Source of the DNA: Treponema sp. OMZ 838
GTDB taxonomy: Bacteria > Spirochaetota > Spirochaetia > Treponematales > Treponemataceae
NCBI RefSeq assembly: GCF_000775995.1
Contig: NZ_CP009227.1
Span: 2,462,296-2,526,295 of the forward strand
Length of the DNA stretch: 64,000 nucleotides
Direction: 5' to 3'
Part shown: in pieces, positions 36,717 through 46,277 of the stretch
Position numbering within the stretch: position 1 is the stretch's first letter
Layout of the letters: each line of letters starts with the position of its first letter
Made by a program: the position numbers and the translations under genes
Notes under the pieces: generated by a model
Told to the model about the DNA's origin: nothing
Seen by the model: only the letters and a program-made list of their open reading frames with translations
The model's database searches: none

Positions 36717-36777
36717 CTAATGGCCATTAGCCCCGTATTTACTACGGGATGGAGTTGTTTATCGGGTTTAACCCCCG
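36717..36777 (-). promoter_or_regulatory. rpsF leader hairpins, possible S6:S18 control
   Basis: Three inverted repeats lie just before rpsF: the perfect palindrome CTAATGGCCATTAG (36717-36730) abutting the ribosome binding site, CCCGTA/TACGGG (36732-36737, 36743-36748), and CGGG/CCCG (36763-36777). S6:S18 leader RNAs are known in many bacteria; whether this is that motif would need a covariance-model search. Confidence 0.4.
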
Positions 36778-36855
36778 AAATAGCATTTACAGCCTTTTAA
36801 TAGTCAATCCCACATAGTAGAAGCTATCATAAAGAGGTGTAAAAGCATATATTCC

Positions 36856-36885
36856 AGTATAGTATAAAAAGACTTGTTCAGTCAA
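36856..36885 (-). promoter_or_regulatory. Promoter of the rpsF operon
   Basis: On the minus strand TTGACT (36885-36880), 18-nt spacer, TATACT (36861-36856). A second TATACT three codons' length upstream is too close to the -35. The stretch 36886-37078 beyond it shows no ORF or clear promoter. Confidence 0.55.
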
Positions 36886-37078
36886 TGCTGCAATTTATCA
36901 TTCATGATTGTAAATTATTTGTTCAAGCCTTGTTGTGTCCCGTATGCGCTGCGGGGTATCGTCTAAAATTGTCCCATCAATATTTCAGCCGAAGTTTACA
37001 GTATGCAAAATTACACCTTCCATTTTATGCTGTTTTACAGTATATTCATGCTTTATTGTTTTTAGATAGGAACCGTAC

Positions 37079-37219
37079 GATACAAGCTGCCGAATATATC
37101 GTCAGCTTGTATCTACTCAAGTTTGCGTTGCAAACTTGTATATCTACTGCACATTCTCATTTCATTGCGAATGTGCGTAAAAAGTCAATCGAAAGTTGAT
37201 ACTTTCTTCTTGACTTTTT
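37079..37219 (+). promoter_or_regulatory. Chain of four hairpins upstream of the CobW gene
   Basis: In order: GATACAAGCTG/CAGCTTGTATC (37079-37089, 37103-37113); CAAGTTTGC/GCAAACTTG (37118-37126, 37130-37138); GCACATTC/GAATGTGC (37149-37156, 37169-37176); and AAAAAGTCAA/TTGACTTTTT (37179-37188, 37210-37219) enclosing GAAAGT/ACTTTC. The last ends in a T run 13 nt before the CobW ATG, like a transcription attenuator. Stems differ from one another, as in the multi-hairpin elements. Confidence 0.65.
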
Positions 37220-37232
37220 ATAGGAGAAATAT

Positions 37233-38489
37233 ATGAAGAAACCATTAGTACCGATTACCTTGCTCTGCGGATACTTAGGCGCGGGCAAAACAACCTTGAT
37301 GAATATGATCCTTGCGAACCAAAAGGGCTACAAGGTAGCGGTAATTGTCAACGATATCGGTGAAATCAACGTCGATGCCAGTCTGATAGAGAAGGATGCC
37401 AATATCACGGATAAAAGCAGCCTTGTGCCGCTTACCAACGGCTGTATCTGCTGTACGCTTAAAACCGACCTTGTGATGCAGATTGAAAACCTCATTGCGT
37501 CGGGAAAGTACGACTATCTGCTGATTGAATCGAGCGGCGTATGCGAGCCGATGCCGATTGCGCAGGCTATTGAAACAATCGAAAACGGCTACTTGGATAA
37601 TGTTGTCAGCGTTGTCGATGCGAAGCGGTTGGTGGATGAGTTTTCCGAGGGGGCACAGCTATTAAAAAAGAATATGGGAGAAGAAGATATCGAATCGCTC
37701 CTCGTCCAGCAGATTGAGTTTTGTTCTACGCTCATTATCAATAAAAAAGATTTGGTAACGGAAGATCAGATGAAAAAGGTGAGGGCTGTTGTTACTAAAC
37801 TCCAGCCCCATGTTAAGGTGATAGAGACGACACGGTGTCAGGTACCGCTCGAGGATTTGCTTGCGACAAAGCGGTTCGACTTTGAAAAAGTCTTTGAAAG
37901 TGCGGGCTGGGTTGCCGAGTTGGAAAAACGTGCGGAAGAATATGACGATGATGATGAAGAGTGCGACCATGAGCACTGCGATCACGACCATCATGATGAG
38001 CATGAACACTGCGACCATGACGAACACGAACATGGCCATCACGAACATGATGAACATGGAGGGCACGGACACGGGCATCACCACCACCATCATCACGAAC
38101 ATAAACATGAAGGCGCGGATGAGGATGAGTACGGTATCGGCTCTTTCGTATACTACCGCCGCCGCCCGTTCAGCAGGGAAAAGCTTGAAAAATATGCAGG
38201 AGTATGGCCGCGTAATATTATCCGCTCCAAGGGCGTCGTCTGGTTCAGCGATGAACAGGATATGGCATACGTCTTTGAAACTTCGGGACGGCAAATTCAA
38301 GCAGGAGCTTCCGGCAGATGGCTCGCAACCGCCTCTAAACGCGAGCAGGAAAAAATCCTCGCCAAAGAACCTCGGATGCGGGAAGAATGGGACGAAAAAG
38401 TCGGCGACCGGATGATTAAGCTCTGCATTATCGGGCAAAAGCTTGATAAAAAGAAGATTTGCGCAGACTTGGATGCCCTGCTCGATTAA
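37233..38489 (+). CDS. CobW/COG0523 GTPase, His-rich, likely zinc chaperone
   Basis: 418 residues. G domain: Walker A GYLGAGKTT near residue 13, the metal-binding GCICCTLK near 69, ESSGVCEP, and INKKDL. A His, Asp and Glu-rich stretch of about 50 residues lies near 245-300, then the CobW C-terminal domain with FVYYRRRPF. Such proteins hand Zn2+ (or Co2+, Fe2+) to client enzymes using GTP. It appears monocistronic, with a hairpin chain ahead and a terminator behind. Confidence 0.9.
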   Translation: MKKPLVPITLLCGYLGAGKTTLMNMILANQKGYKVAVIVNDIGEINVDASLIEKDANITDKSSLVPLTNGCICCTLKTDLVMQIENLIASGKYDYLLIESSGVCEPMPIAQAIETIENGYLDNVVSVVDAKRLVDEFSEGAQLLKKNMGEEDIESLLVQQIEFCSTLIINKKDLVTEDQMKKVRAVVTKLQPHVKVIETTRCQVPLEDLLATKRFDFEKVFESAGWVAELEKRAEEYDDDDEECDHEHCDHDHHDEHEHCDHDEHEHGHHEHDEHGGHGHGHHHHHHHEHKHEGADEDEYGIGSFVYYRRRPFSREKLEKYAGVWPRNIIRSKGVVWFSDEQDMAYVFETSGRQIQAGASGRWLATASKREQEKILAKEPRMREEWDEKVGDRMIKLCIIGQKLDKKKICADLDALLD

Positions 38490-38525
38490 CAAAATGCTGA
38501 ACAAAAACCGTTTTTAATAGATTAA

Positions 38526-38556
38526 ACCTGTTCGACAACGCAGTTATCGAACAGGT
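38526..38556 (+). terminator. Terminator after the CobW gene
   Basis: ACCTGTTCGA (38526-38535) and TCGAACAGGT (38547-38556), perfect 10-bp arms, 11-nt loop CAACGCAGTTA, then CTGTTTTAT. Loop and inner stem resemble the hairpin at 2143-2163. Confidence 0.7.
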
Positions 38557-38578
38557 CTGTTTTATAAGGTGAGATAAG

Positions 38579-39958
38579 ATGGAAGAAGTAAAGGCAAGAC
38601 CTATCGGCCCGGCTGAAAACAAGATGGGCGTTATGCCGATTATGAAGCTCATCCTCAATATGTCGCTGCCGATGATGTTTTCGATGTTTATTATGGCATT
38701 GTACAATATCGTTGACAGTATCTTTGTGGCAAAAATCAACGAGGATGCGTTGACGGCCGTATCTCTTGCCTTTCCCATTCAAAACCTGATGATTTCCTTT
38801 GCCGTAGGGACGGGTGTCGGCGTTAATGCGCTGCTGTCCAAACGGCTCGGGCAGCGGAATCAAGATGATGTCAACAAAACCGCGATGAACGCCGTTTTTC
38901 TGGCAGCCTGTAACTTTATCGTTTTTTTTATTGCGGGGATTATACTGGTACGCCCCTACCTTGCCTCGCAGGGAGTAGACGCCGGAATTGTTACCTACGG
39001 AGAAGAGTATTTGGATATTGTGCTTCGATGGTCGTTCGCGCTCTTTTTCGGTATTACGTTCGACCGGCTGCTCCAATCGACGGGACTTACGCTGTATACA
39101 ATGTATTCACAGCTTTCCGGTGCGATTTTCAATGTGATATTCGACCCGCTGCTAATTTTCGGGATTGGGCCGTTCCCCAAAATGGGTATACGAGGGGCGG
39201 CGCTTGCAACCGTATTGGGTCAGATTCTCGGCCTCTGTGTTTCGGTTTTCTTTAACCTAACAAAAAACCGTGAAATTCAGTTTAAGCTTAAAAATCTGCT
39301 TCCCGAACCGCGCATTGTTGCGGAAATTTATAAGGTCGGCGTGCCGTCGATTCTCCTCAGCTCGATAACATCGATTACCACTTATTTTCTGAACATCATC
39401 TTGAGCGCTTTTTCGAGCACTGCAATTGCGGTGTACGGCGTGTACTTTAAGCTGAACAGCTTTATCTTTATGCCGGTGTTCGGATTGAATAACGGTATGG
39501 TGCCGATTATTGCGTACAATTACGGGGCACGGAACAGAAAGCGGATTACGGCGACGATACGGAACGGCCTTTTGCTTGCGATGGGGGTTATGCTATTCGG
39601 GCTGGTACTTTTTGAATTATTCCCTGCGCAGCTTTTGGGGCTGTTCGATGCATCCCCCGCGATGCTCGCGATCGGTGTTCCTGCAATCCGCATCATCGCA
39701 TGCAGCTTTCTCGGAGCAGCGCTCGGTATCACCTTTTCTTCGGTATTTCAAGCATTCGGCAACGCAGTCTACAGTATGATTGCGACCTTTGTGCGTCAAA
39801 TCGTCGCACTCCTTCCGGCAGCGTATCTGCTTTCGCTGTCCGGTGATGTCAATGCCATCTGGTGGTCGTACCTTATTGCCGAAGTTGTTTCCATCATCGC
39901 GTGTATCTTTTTTATGCATCGTATTTACAAAGAAAAAATCGAACCGCTGCCGGTGTAA
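38579..39958 (+). CDS. MATE-family efflux transporter
   Basis: 459 residues, about twelve membrane segments in two similar halves. Family signs include SLPMMFSMFIMALYNIVDSI at the N-terminus, TAVSLAFPIQNLM, and in the second half NNGMVPIIAYNYGARN. It should export cationic compounds in exchange for Na+ or H+. It starts 90 nt after the CobW gene, behind that gene's terminator; AAGGTGAG precedes the ATG. Confidence 0.93.
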   Translation: MEEVKARPIGPAENKMGVMPIMKLILNMSLPMMFSMFIMALYNIVDSIFVAKINEDALTAVSLAFPIQNLMISFAVGTGVGVNALLSKRLGQRNQDDVNKTAMNAVFLAACNFIVFFIAGIILVRPYLASQGVDAGIVTYGEEYLDIVLRWSFALFFGITFDRLLQSTGLTLYTMYSQLSGAIFNVIFDPLLIFGIGPFPKMGIRGAALATVLGQILGLCVSVFFNLTKNREIQFKLKNLLPEPRIVAEIYKVGVPSILLSSITSITTYFLNIILSAFSSTAIAVYGVYFKLNSFIFMPVFGLNNGMVPIIAYNYGARNRKRITATIRNGLLLAMGVMLFGLVLFELFPAQLLGLFDASPAMLAIGVPAIRIIACSFLGAALGITFSSVFQAFGNAVYSMIATFVRQIVALLPAAYLLSLSGDVNAIWWSYLIAEVVSIIACIFFMHRIYKEKIEPLPV

Positions 39959-40079
39959 AGTGTCGGATATGTTTGCCTTGAGCAATTTGACATCATTCTA
40001 GACATAACCTCATTTATATAGTAGATTAAGAAAATTTAGTAAAGTGGCTGTACCGGAATACAACAGTCAAGGATTAATT

Positions 40080-41960
40080 GTGAAAATTAAAAGTATAGCA
40101 TTCATTCTTATCCTGCTCACGGTGAGTCTTTATACGATTTCTTGTACAAAAGAAGATAGGCTCTATGCTTCAAATGGAATTTATGATATCTCAGATATTG
40201 ATAAGGATACAGTCTATTCGCTGAAAGGTTCATGGGCTTATGCAGAACAAGAATTTGTTTCTTCGGTTATGCCGCTCGAGGCATATATGCATTTCCAGCC
40301 GATTGAATTCGGCTGGACAACATATACGCCTGCACAACCGGTACAAGGATATGCTTCGTATGCGGTCAGAATCCGCGGTTTTGAGCCTCAGAAGATATAT
40401 GCGATGCATTTTACCCGCACATCCTCGGCCTTCACCGTATATCTAAACGGTAACCTATTCTATACATCGGGAGTTCCCGGAAAGAATTTCAAAGAAGAGG
40501 TGTTTGATTGGCATTCCGATACGGTTATCTTACCGCTGAATAATGAAACAGAAGCAACCATTGTCATTCATTTGTCGAATTTTCATGATAGGAATCCGGG
40601 GTTGGAAACGCCCTTTCTTTTTGGTCTTTATTCAACATTGCAAACAAAAAAAGTATTGGATAAATTGATTTCATCCGGTATCTTTTCTATTCTCTTCAGT
40701 ATGGCTACTTTCTTTATTTCTTTATTCCTTTTTTACCGAAAAGAAACGACTGCCGGTATCTTTGGGTTGCTTTGTTACGGTTTTGCCGTCAGAACACTTT
40801 GTTATAATGACTTTTTATTAAGAAGTTTCTTCCCCGATGTGTCGACAATTACTATGTACCGGTTGGGGTATTTGACATTTCCGCTTTGTGCTATTTTTAC
40901 CTTTCTTTTTATTCTTAATTTATTTATCAAAAAACCGTCAAAGGTTTTTTATTTTTTGACTATTCCGCTGTTTTTGTACGGTTTAATGACACTTCTTGCG
41001 CCGATGCCGGTATTCGTCGGCATCTTGCTGGGTGTGCAGCTCTATATATTATTTCTTTCTACTATTGTATGCATAGTTGTTGCTTATGCATTAATCAAAC
41101 GGAAACCGTATGCGTTGACATTTTTAATCTCATTTTTATTGTTTATCAGTGCAGCAATATTTGACGGATTAATTTCCAACGGTATTATCAATGCTCCCTT
41201 TATTTCTCATTTTGGCGTATTGCTATTGATGGTTCCGATGGCATTTGTTGTTATTCGGCATTTTTCTGCAGCTTTTAAAACACAAGAGCAGATGATTGAA
41301 TCGATTCAAAACACCAATATATCTTTTCAACGATTCTTTCCGAATGAGTTCTTGCAATTTTTGAATAAGAAAAACGTTACGGATATTTCGCTTGGTGACA
41401 ATACTAATAAAAATATGTTTATTGCTTTTATCCACCTCGGTATCAAAGCAAAGCTTTCATCAAGCAGTGCCCGCGAAGAATTATTGATTTTATACAACAC
41501 TGTTATTCAGGCTGCTAATCCTATTATTAAAAAATATAAAGGATTTATTGATAAATATCTTACAGATGGATTAATGGTTCTATTTTACGGTACCGCAGAA
41601 GAAACGGTAGACTGCATTATTGAGATTACTCAACTTATTAAAAAGATCAATATACATAGACAGCAACAAAAACTGTCTTCGATTCATATCTCATCAGGGA
41701 TTCATTATGGAAAACTGATGATGGGAACTATCGGAGAACCGGAGCGGATGGATACGACGGTTATTTCTGACGTAGTAAATATTTCTTCCCGTATGCACAG
41801 TTACGCAACTGAAAAAAAGGTGAATGTCATTATTAGCGAAACGGTTAGGGAGCAGCTTCTTGAAAACTACTGGCGCACCCACACCTGCTTTTATTATGGA
41901 AAAATAAAATTCCATGGTAAAAGAAATTTAATAAATGTTTATGAGGTCGATTTACTATGA
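40080..41960 (+). CDS. 7TM cyclase-like lipoprotein lacking the first metal Asp (C2-like half)
   Basis: 626 residues from GTG 40080, preceded by AAGGA; an upstream GTG (40044) lacks a site. Signal with lipobox ISC, an extracellular jelly-roll part (GYASYAVRI, YLNGNLFYTSGVPG), about seven membrane segments (7TMR-DISM-like), then a class III cyclase domain from about residue 440. The first metal Asp is His (FIHLGIK); the second Asp remains (YLTDGLMV). Lys (DKYLTD), the Thr of the adenine site and transition-state Asn and Arg (VNISSR) are kept. The next gene overlaps its stop and has the complementary losses. Confidence 0.82.
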   Translation: MKIKSIAFILILLTVSLYTISCTKEDRLYASNGIYDISDIDKDTVYSLKGSWAYAEQEFVSSVMPLEAYMHFQPIEFGWTTYTPAQPVQGYASYAVRIRGFEPQKIYAMHFTRTSSAFTVYLNGNLFYTSGVPGKNFKEEVFDWHSDTVILPLNNETEATIVIHLSNFHDRNPGLETPFLFGLYSTLQTKKVLDKLISSGIFSILFSMATFFISLFLFYRKETTAGIFGLLCYGFAVRTLCYNDFLLRSFFPDVSTITMYRLGYLTFPLCAIFTFLFILNLFIKKPSKVFYFLTIPLFLYGLMTLLAPMPVFVGILLGVQLYILFLSTIVCIVVAYALIKRKPYALTFLISFLLFISAAIFDGLISNGIINAPFISHFGVLLLMVPMAFVVIRHFSAAFKTQEQMIESIQNTNISFQRFFPNEFLQFLNKKNVTDISLGDNTNKNMFIAFIHLGIKAKLSSSSAREELLILYNTVIQAANPIIKKYKGFIDKYLTDGLMVLFYGTAEETVDCIIEITQLIKKINIHRQQQKLSSIHISSGIHYGKLMMGTIGEPERMDTTVISDVVNISSRMHSYATEKKVNVIISETVREQLLENYWRTHTCFYYGKIKFHGKRNLINVYEVDLL

Positions 41961-44023
41961 AAAAGATACTCTTAGGGGCTTTACCCTTTCTTTGTATGTT
42001 TTTTATTATAACATTTATTCATAAAGCAAAACCGATACAACACATGAGGGAACATGCAATAACGGCTCAACATGGTCTATTGACATTGCCTGCACATGGC
42101 GACCGGGATATATTCAGCATTAAAGGGCAATGGCATTTTACCCCTAATCAGTTCTATTATTTTAGAGATAATACGCGGCCGTTATATGCGCCATTGCCGG
42201 GTAGACTCAGTGAAACTTCGCTGAAAACCGAATTCGGCTATGCCTCATACGGATTACGTATTGTCGGACTTAATCCTAATAAAGTATATGTACTTCAATT
42301 AAATCATATTCTCTCAAGCTGTACTATTGTTATTAATGGTATTGATAGGGCAGGGCAGGGGCAGCCCGGCGTATCCGCACAAACGGAAATCCCCGGAAAA
42401 ACAATCAGTATGGCATCTTTTAAGCCGCTAAAAAACGGTACGGCTGATATTGTTGTGAATATATCTAATTTTCATAATCGGTATGGAGGAACAGATCAAT
42501 CGATTATTCTCGGTTCTGCTGATATTTTAAACGAGTCTTTTGTATTCAATCTTTTATTCTATAATATCACAGCTACAGTATTGCTGCTATTCAGTATGTT
42601 TTTTATCATGCTGTACTTAAATTATAAGAAAATGCCCTATATATTATGGTTCGCGTTTGCCGCCATAACAATTAGTATTCGAATTAGTGTATTCTATCCG
42701 CATATTCTTGCTTATATTTGGCTGACAATGCCATGGAAGTTTTATTTTATTTTGCGCTATTCCTCTATGCCGTTAGCTGCATTGTTTTTTACGATATTTA
42801 TTAATAAGATTTTTAATATTCAGTATGTATGGATTTATCGGAGTATTATTGCAATTTGTCTGTCATCAACCGCTTTTATTGCTATCGCACCGACGCTTCT
42901 TGTTTCCCGGTATTTATATATGCAGCAAACACTTATATTCATTGCTGCCATTTATGATGCAATAATTATTATCCGTGCATTATTTAAAAGAAAGAAGTCT
43001 GCGGTATGGATTGCCATGGTATTAGGTATTCTGGCAGGTTTTGCACTGTATGATACACTGGTCAGCCAATGGGTTATTTCAGGTAAATTACTCTTACAAG
43101 AAGGTGCTATAATTTCGATTATCATTGCCGTTATTATGAGTATTGACAACTATGCCACATCAATACATCAAATCGAGCAGCTTGTAGAAGAGCAAAAGAG
43201 AATTCAAAATGCATTGCGCCGATTTTTCCCCAATCAATTACTGATGTTTCTGCAAAAAAATAATATTACAGAGATAAATACCGGCGACTCGTCAGAATTG
43301 TCTATGACTGTACTTTCAATTGATATTCGATCTTTTACCAGTATGTCGGAACAACTCGAACCTGACGAAGTATTTATATTGCTTAATAAATATTTTGCCT
43401 TAGTTGCCCCTATTATTCGAAAATATGGCGGTGTTATTATGAAATTTCTTGGTGACGGTTTTACTGCGTTATTTTCCAAGAATCCTGATGCCGCAGTCGC
43501 ATGCGGTATTGAAATTCAGAAAAAACTGCAAGAAGAAAATATACGATTAGGAAATCTCCCTGCTATTAGAGCGGGAATAGGGATTGATACCGGAAAGATT
43601 CTTTTAGGCGTTATCGGAAATGACAGCCGCTTAGATAGTGTCGTTATTTCAAATACTTGCTATACGGCGGAAGAGTTGCAGGCTGCAACAAAAGTTTATT
43701 CCAACACCATTATTATTTCTGAGTCGATTTTTAAATCGCTTCAATATCCCGAAAATTTTCATATACGGTGTATTCAAGAATCGCCGGTTATTGATACGGC
43801 AGAACAAACGGTTATTTATGAAGTATATGATTGTGATGCGCCCGATACTCAGGATAAAAAACAAAAAACAGCGTCATATATTGAAAAAGCATTAAAGAAA
43901 ATCAAAGAAAAAAACTATGCTACGGCTCAAACTTATATTGCAAAATCATTGGAAATATTTCCGGAGGATCCGCTGGCATTACATTATCAAAAAGTAATAC
44001 GGGAAACAATATATAACCTTTGA
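41957..44023 (+). CDS. 7TM class III cyclase with metal site but no Asn/Arg (C1-like half)
   Basis: 688 residues; the ATG overlaps the previous stop (ATGA). Same plan as its neighbour: signal anchor, jelly-roll part (FGYASYGLRI, ISNFHNR), about seven membrane segments, cyclase domain from about 445, plus a C-terminal tail of ~60 residues with a TPR-like repeat (KNYATAQTYIAKSLEIFPED). Both metal Asp are present (SIDIRSF near 455, FLGDGFT near 497). The place of Asn and Arg reads YTAEE, so alone it should be poorly active. A heterodimer with the product of 40080-41960 would have one full site. Confidence 0.82.
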   Translation: MKKILLGALPFLCMFFIITFIHKAKPIQHMREHAITAQHGLLTLPAHGDRDIFSIKGQWHFTPNQFYYFRDNTRPLYAPLPGRLSETSLKTEFGYASYGLRIVGLNPNKVYVLQLNHILSSCTIVINGIDRAGQGQPGVSAQTEIPGKTISMASFKPLKNGTADIVVNISNFHNRYGGTDQSIILGSADILNESFVFNLLFYNITATVLLLFSMFFIMLYLNYKKMPYILWFAFAAITISIRISVFYPHILAYIWLTMPWKFYFILRYSSMPLAALFFTIFINKIFNIQYVWIYRSIIAICLSSTAFIAIAPTLLVSRYLYMQQTLIFIAAIYDAIIIIRALFKRKKSAVWIAMVLGILAGFALYDTLVSQWVISGKLLLQEGAIISIIIAVIMSIDNYATSIHQIEQLVEEQKRIQNALRRFFPNQLLMFLQKNNITEINTGDSSELSMTVLSIDIRSFTSMSEQLEPDEVFILLNKYFALVAPIIRKYGGVIMKFLGDGFTALFSKNPDAAVACGIEIQKKLQEENIRLGNLPAIRAGIGIDTGKILLGVIGNDSRLDSVVISNTCYTAEELQAATKVYSNTIIISESIFKSLQYPENFHIRCIQESPVIDTAEQTVIYEVYDCDAPDTQDKKQKTASYIEKALKKIKEKNYATAQTYIAKSLEIFPEDPLALHYQKVIRETIYNL

Positions 44024-44166
44024 TTTATTATCTCAAAAAGGAGAGATGTCTGCGCTCTGCTGTTATGTTTATATATGTGTACGTCACACATTAAATCAGT
44101 TAGAATAACATCCTAGTAGACAGAACGCTCATTATTGATAGATTTAATTGAATATTATAGCATATT

Positions 44167-45075
44167 TCATAGCGGTTTGTCTAGTAACCGTTTTTCGATT
44201 GTGTCAATACTGCTGTCAGGGGTTGAGGCCCCTGCCGCAAGACCGATTGTTCCATATCGGTAAATTTCCTGTGGAATGCCGTCGGCGGATTCGGCGAGCC
44301 ATGCCGGTTTGCCGTTGTCAAGGGCGGTTTGTAACAGGCGGCGTGTATTGGCGGAATTACCTCCGCCGATGACAAGTATCGCCTCAACCTCTTTCACGAG
44401 TTCGAGGAGTGCCTCCTGCCGTTCGTCGGTCGCCGGACAAATAGTTTCTAAAACAGTAAGGTCGGGAATTTTATTACAGAGGATTTCGGCAATTGCACGA
44501 TATTCTTTCCGCTTAATGGTGGTCTGGGCAATAAGAACAGTGGGAGCTCCATCATACAGCACGTTTTCCGCTTCTGCAGCTGTCTGCACGGTAATACACT
44601 TACCATTTGGAACCGACAAGACGTATCCCTTAATCCCAATCAGTTCTCCGTGGTTTTTATCTCCGGCAAGAATAACCGTATAACCTTTTTGCGAATACTG
44701 TGCAGCCTTGAATTGGCTTGCGATAACACGCGGACAGGTTGCATCGATAATGATTGCGCCACAGTCTATCAGTTCTTGCCGTTTTTGCGGAGCAATACCG
44801 TGTGCTCTGATAATAATCGGCGAATCAGGTGTAATCTGAGATTTAAGCTCTTCGTCGGGGTTTACAATACGTACCCCATTCGCTTCCAAGAGCTGCATTG
44901 TTACCGGATTGTGGATAAGCGGACCGTATGTATACACCGTTTTATCAGGATACTTGGTAAGAGCTCGATATACCGCTTCAACCGCCCTCCGTACGCCCAT
45001 ACAGTAACCAAGTACTTTTGCACGCTTTACCTGCCGATGCCGTTCTTGTGGATGATGCGATATATCGAATTTCAT
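44167..45075 (-). CDS. ispH: 4-hydroxy-3-methylbut-2-enyl diphosphate reductase IspH
   Basis: 302 residues. Last step of the MEP isoprenoid pathway, giving IPP and DMAPP. Three cluster Cys: LGYCMGVRRAV near residue 26, IDATCPRV near 118 and ETICPATDERQ near 212. Other family marks are GPLIHNP, RAHGI and the Thr-Gln of IAQTT. The N-terminus has a ~17-residue extension. It lies ahead of no coupled gene; 30 nt separate it from the cysteine desulfurase upstream on the same strand. Confidence 0.95.
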   Translation of the reverse strand: MKFDISHHPQERHRQVKRAKVLGYCMGVRRAVEAVYRALTKYPDKTVYTYGPLIHNPVTMQLLEANGVRIVNPDEELKSQITPDSPIIIRAHGIAPQKRQELIDCGAIIIDATCPRVIASQFKAAQYSQKGYTVILAGDKNHGELIGIKGYVLSVPNGKCITVQTAAEAENVLYDGAPTVLIAQTTIKRKEYRAIAEILCNKIPDLTVLETICPATDERQEALLELVKEVEAILVIGGGNSANTRRLLQTALDNGKPAWLAESADGIPQEIYRYGTIGLAAGASTPDSSIDTIEKRLLDKPL

Positions 45076-45104
45076 TATTCTATACCTTTTTACTGTATTC
45101 CAAA

Positions 45105-46277
45105 TTAATTAAAATCTTTGATAATTTCTTTCACTGCGGAAATGAATTGTTCCAAATCACTTTTTTCCGTACTATGCCCGATGGAAATCCGTATGGCATT
45201 TTGTGCAATTTCGGGACTAACGGAAAGAGCAGCCAGTATCGGGCGCACCTTTTTCTTTGATGAACATGCCGAACCGGCCGATACGAAGATTTCGCGATCG
45301 GAGAGGCATCGGGTCATAATTTCTGCAGGAACATTTGCAAAGCTCACTTGTATAATCCACGGTGAAAATGCATAGGCGCAGTTAGTCTCATTCGGTACTG
45401 ATGGAGCCGGTACTCTTGCAGCGGGGATAATCGAACATTCAGGAATTTGAGACAGCGCTTCGAGGAGAAAACGCGATAACTCCCCTGCCCGTTCAAATTT
45501 TTGCTGAAAATCCGTATATGTTTTTTCAAGACAGCGAGCAAGCGCACAAGCACCGGCAAGGTTTTCCGTTCCGGGCCGAATATTACGTTCCTGTGAGCCG
45601 CCGCGGATACCGGAACTCACGGGCTGTTTTAAGTATAAGAGGCCGATACCGCGCGGTCCGCCGATCTTATGAGCGCTCATCGATGCGGAATGTACATCGG
45701 CCAGTCCCAGCTCCGCTACCGGTAATTTTCCGATCGATTGCACCATATCAACATGAAAATGGATGGGTCTTTTCCCGGCGGTGTGTGTTTTGAGCGCCTG
45801 TGCAATGCTCTTAACAGGCTGAATAGCTCCGACCTCATTGTTAACGCCCATAATTGCAACCAGCATGGTATCTTCCCGGAGCGTATGCAGCACTGCATCA
45901 GGGGTAACGCAACCGTTCTTACCGGAAGGTGCGGTTAAAACTGTCCAGCCGCAGTGCTCCAATACGGCAGCTTGCTCCCGCACCGACGGGTGTTCGATGT
46001 TGCTGATTACCAGACTACCGGTTACGGGACGGGTTAATAATGACAAGAGAACAAGACTGTTTGATTCTGATGCGCCGGAGGTAAAATAAAGTGTTTCAGC
46101 AGGAACTCCGAGTACAGCGGCACAGCGGCTGCGAGCTTTTTCCAGCATCTCCCGCGCCTCTTTTCCGAATCGGTGCTGAGCAGAAGGATTTGCGAATACC
46201 GCTGTTGCCTCACGATAAGCAGCTTCAATCTCATCAGTATATGGAATGGCTGATGCCGCCCAATCCAAGTAAATCAT
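45105..46277 (-). CDS. Cysteine desulfurase (NifS/IscS-like)
   Basis: 390 residues, PLP enzyme that takes sulfur from cysteine. MIYLDWAASAIPY at the start; HVDMVQSIGKLPV with the PLP Asp; the PLP Lys in SAHKIGGPRGIGLLYL; the catalytic Cys in SAGSACSSKKK, where the loop is short as in group I or II enzymes. No scaffold gene (IscU/SufU) is adjacent. The aroB stop overlaps its ATG, so aroB is read first in the same operon. Confidence 0.92.
   Translation of the reverse strand: MIYLDWAASAIPYTDEIEAAYREATAVFANPSAQHRFGKEAREMLEKARSRCAAVLGVPAETLYFTSGASESNSLVLLSLLTRPVTGSLVISNIEHPSVREQAAVLEHCGWTVLTAPSGKNGCVTPDAVLHTLREDTMLVAIMGVNNEVGAIQPVKSIAQALKTHTAGKRPIHFHVDMVQSIGKLPVAELGLADVHSASMSAHKIGGPRGIGLLYLKQPVSSGIRGGSQERNIRPGTENLAGACALARCLEKTYTDFQQKFERAGELSRFLLEALSQIPECSIIPAARVPAPSVPNETNCAYAFSPWIIQVSFANVPAEIMTRCLSDREIFVSAGSACSSKKKVRPILAALSVSPEIAQNAIRISIGHSTEKSDLEQFISAVKEIIKDFN

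Noticed and set aside
37662-38504. Long antisense ORF opposite the CobW gene
   Set aside because: It mirrors the His-codon-rich stretch, which lacks stops on the other strand; no family or ribosome binding site.
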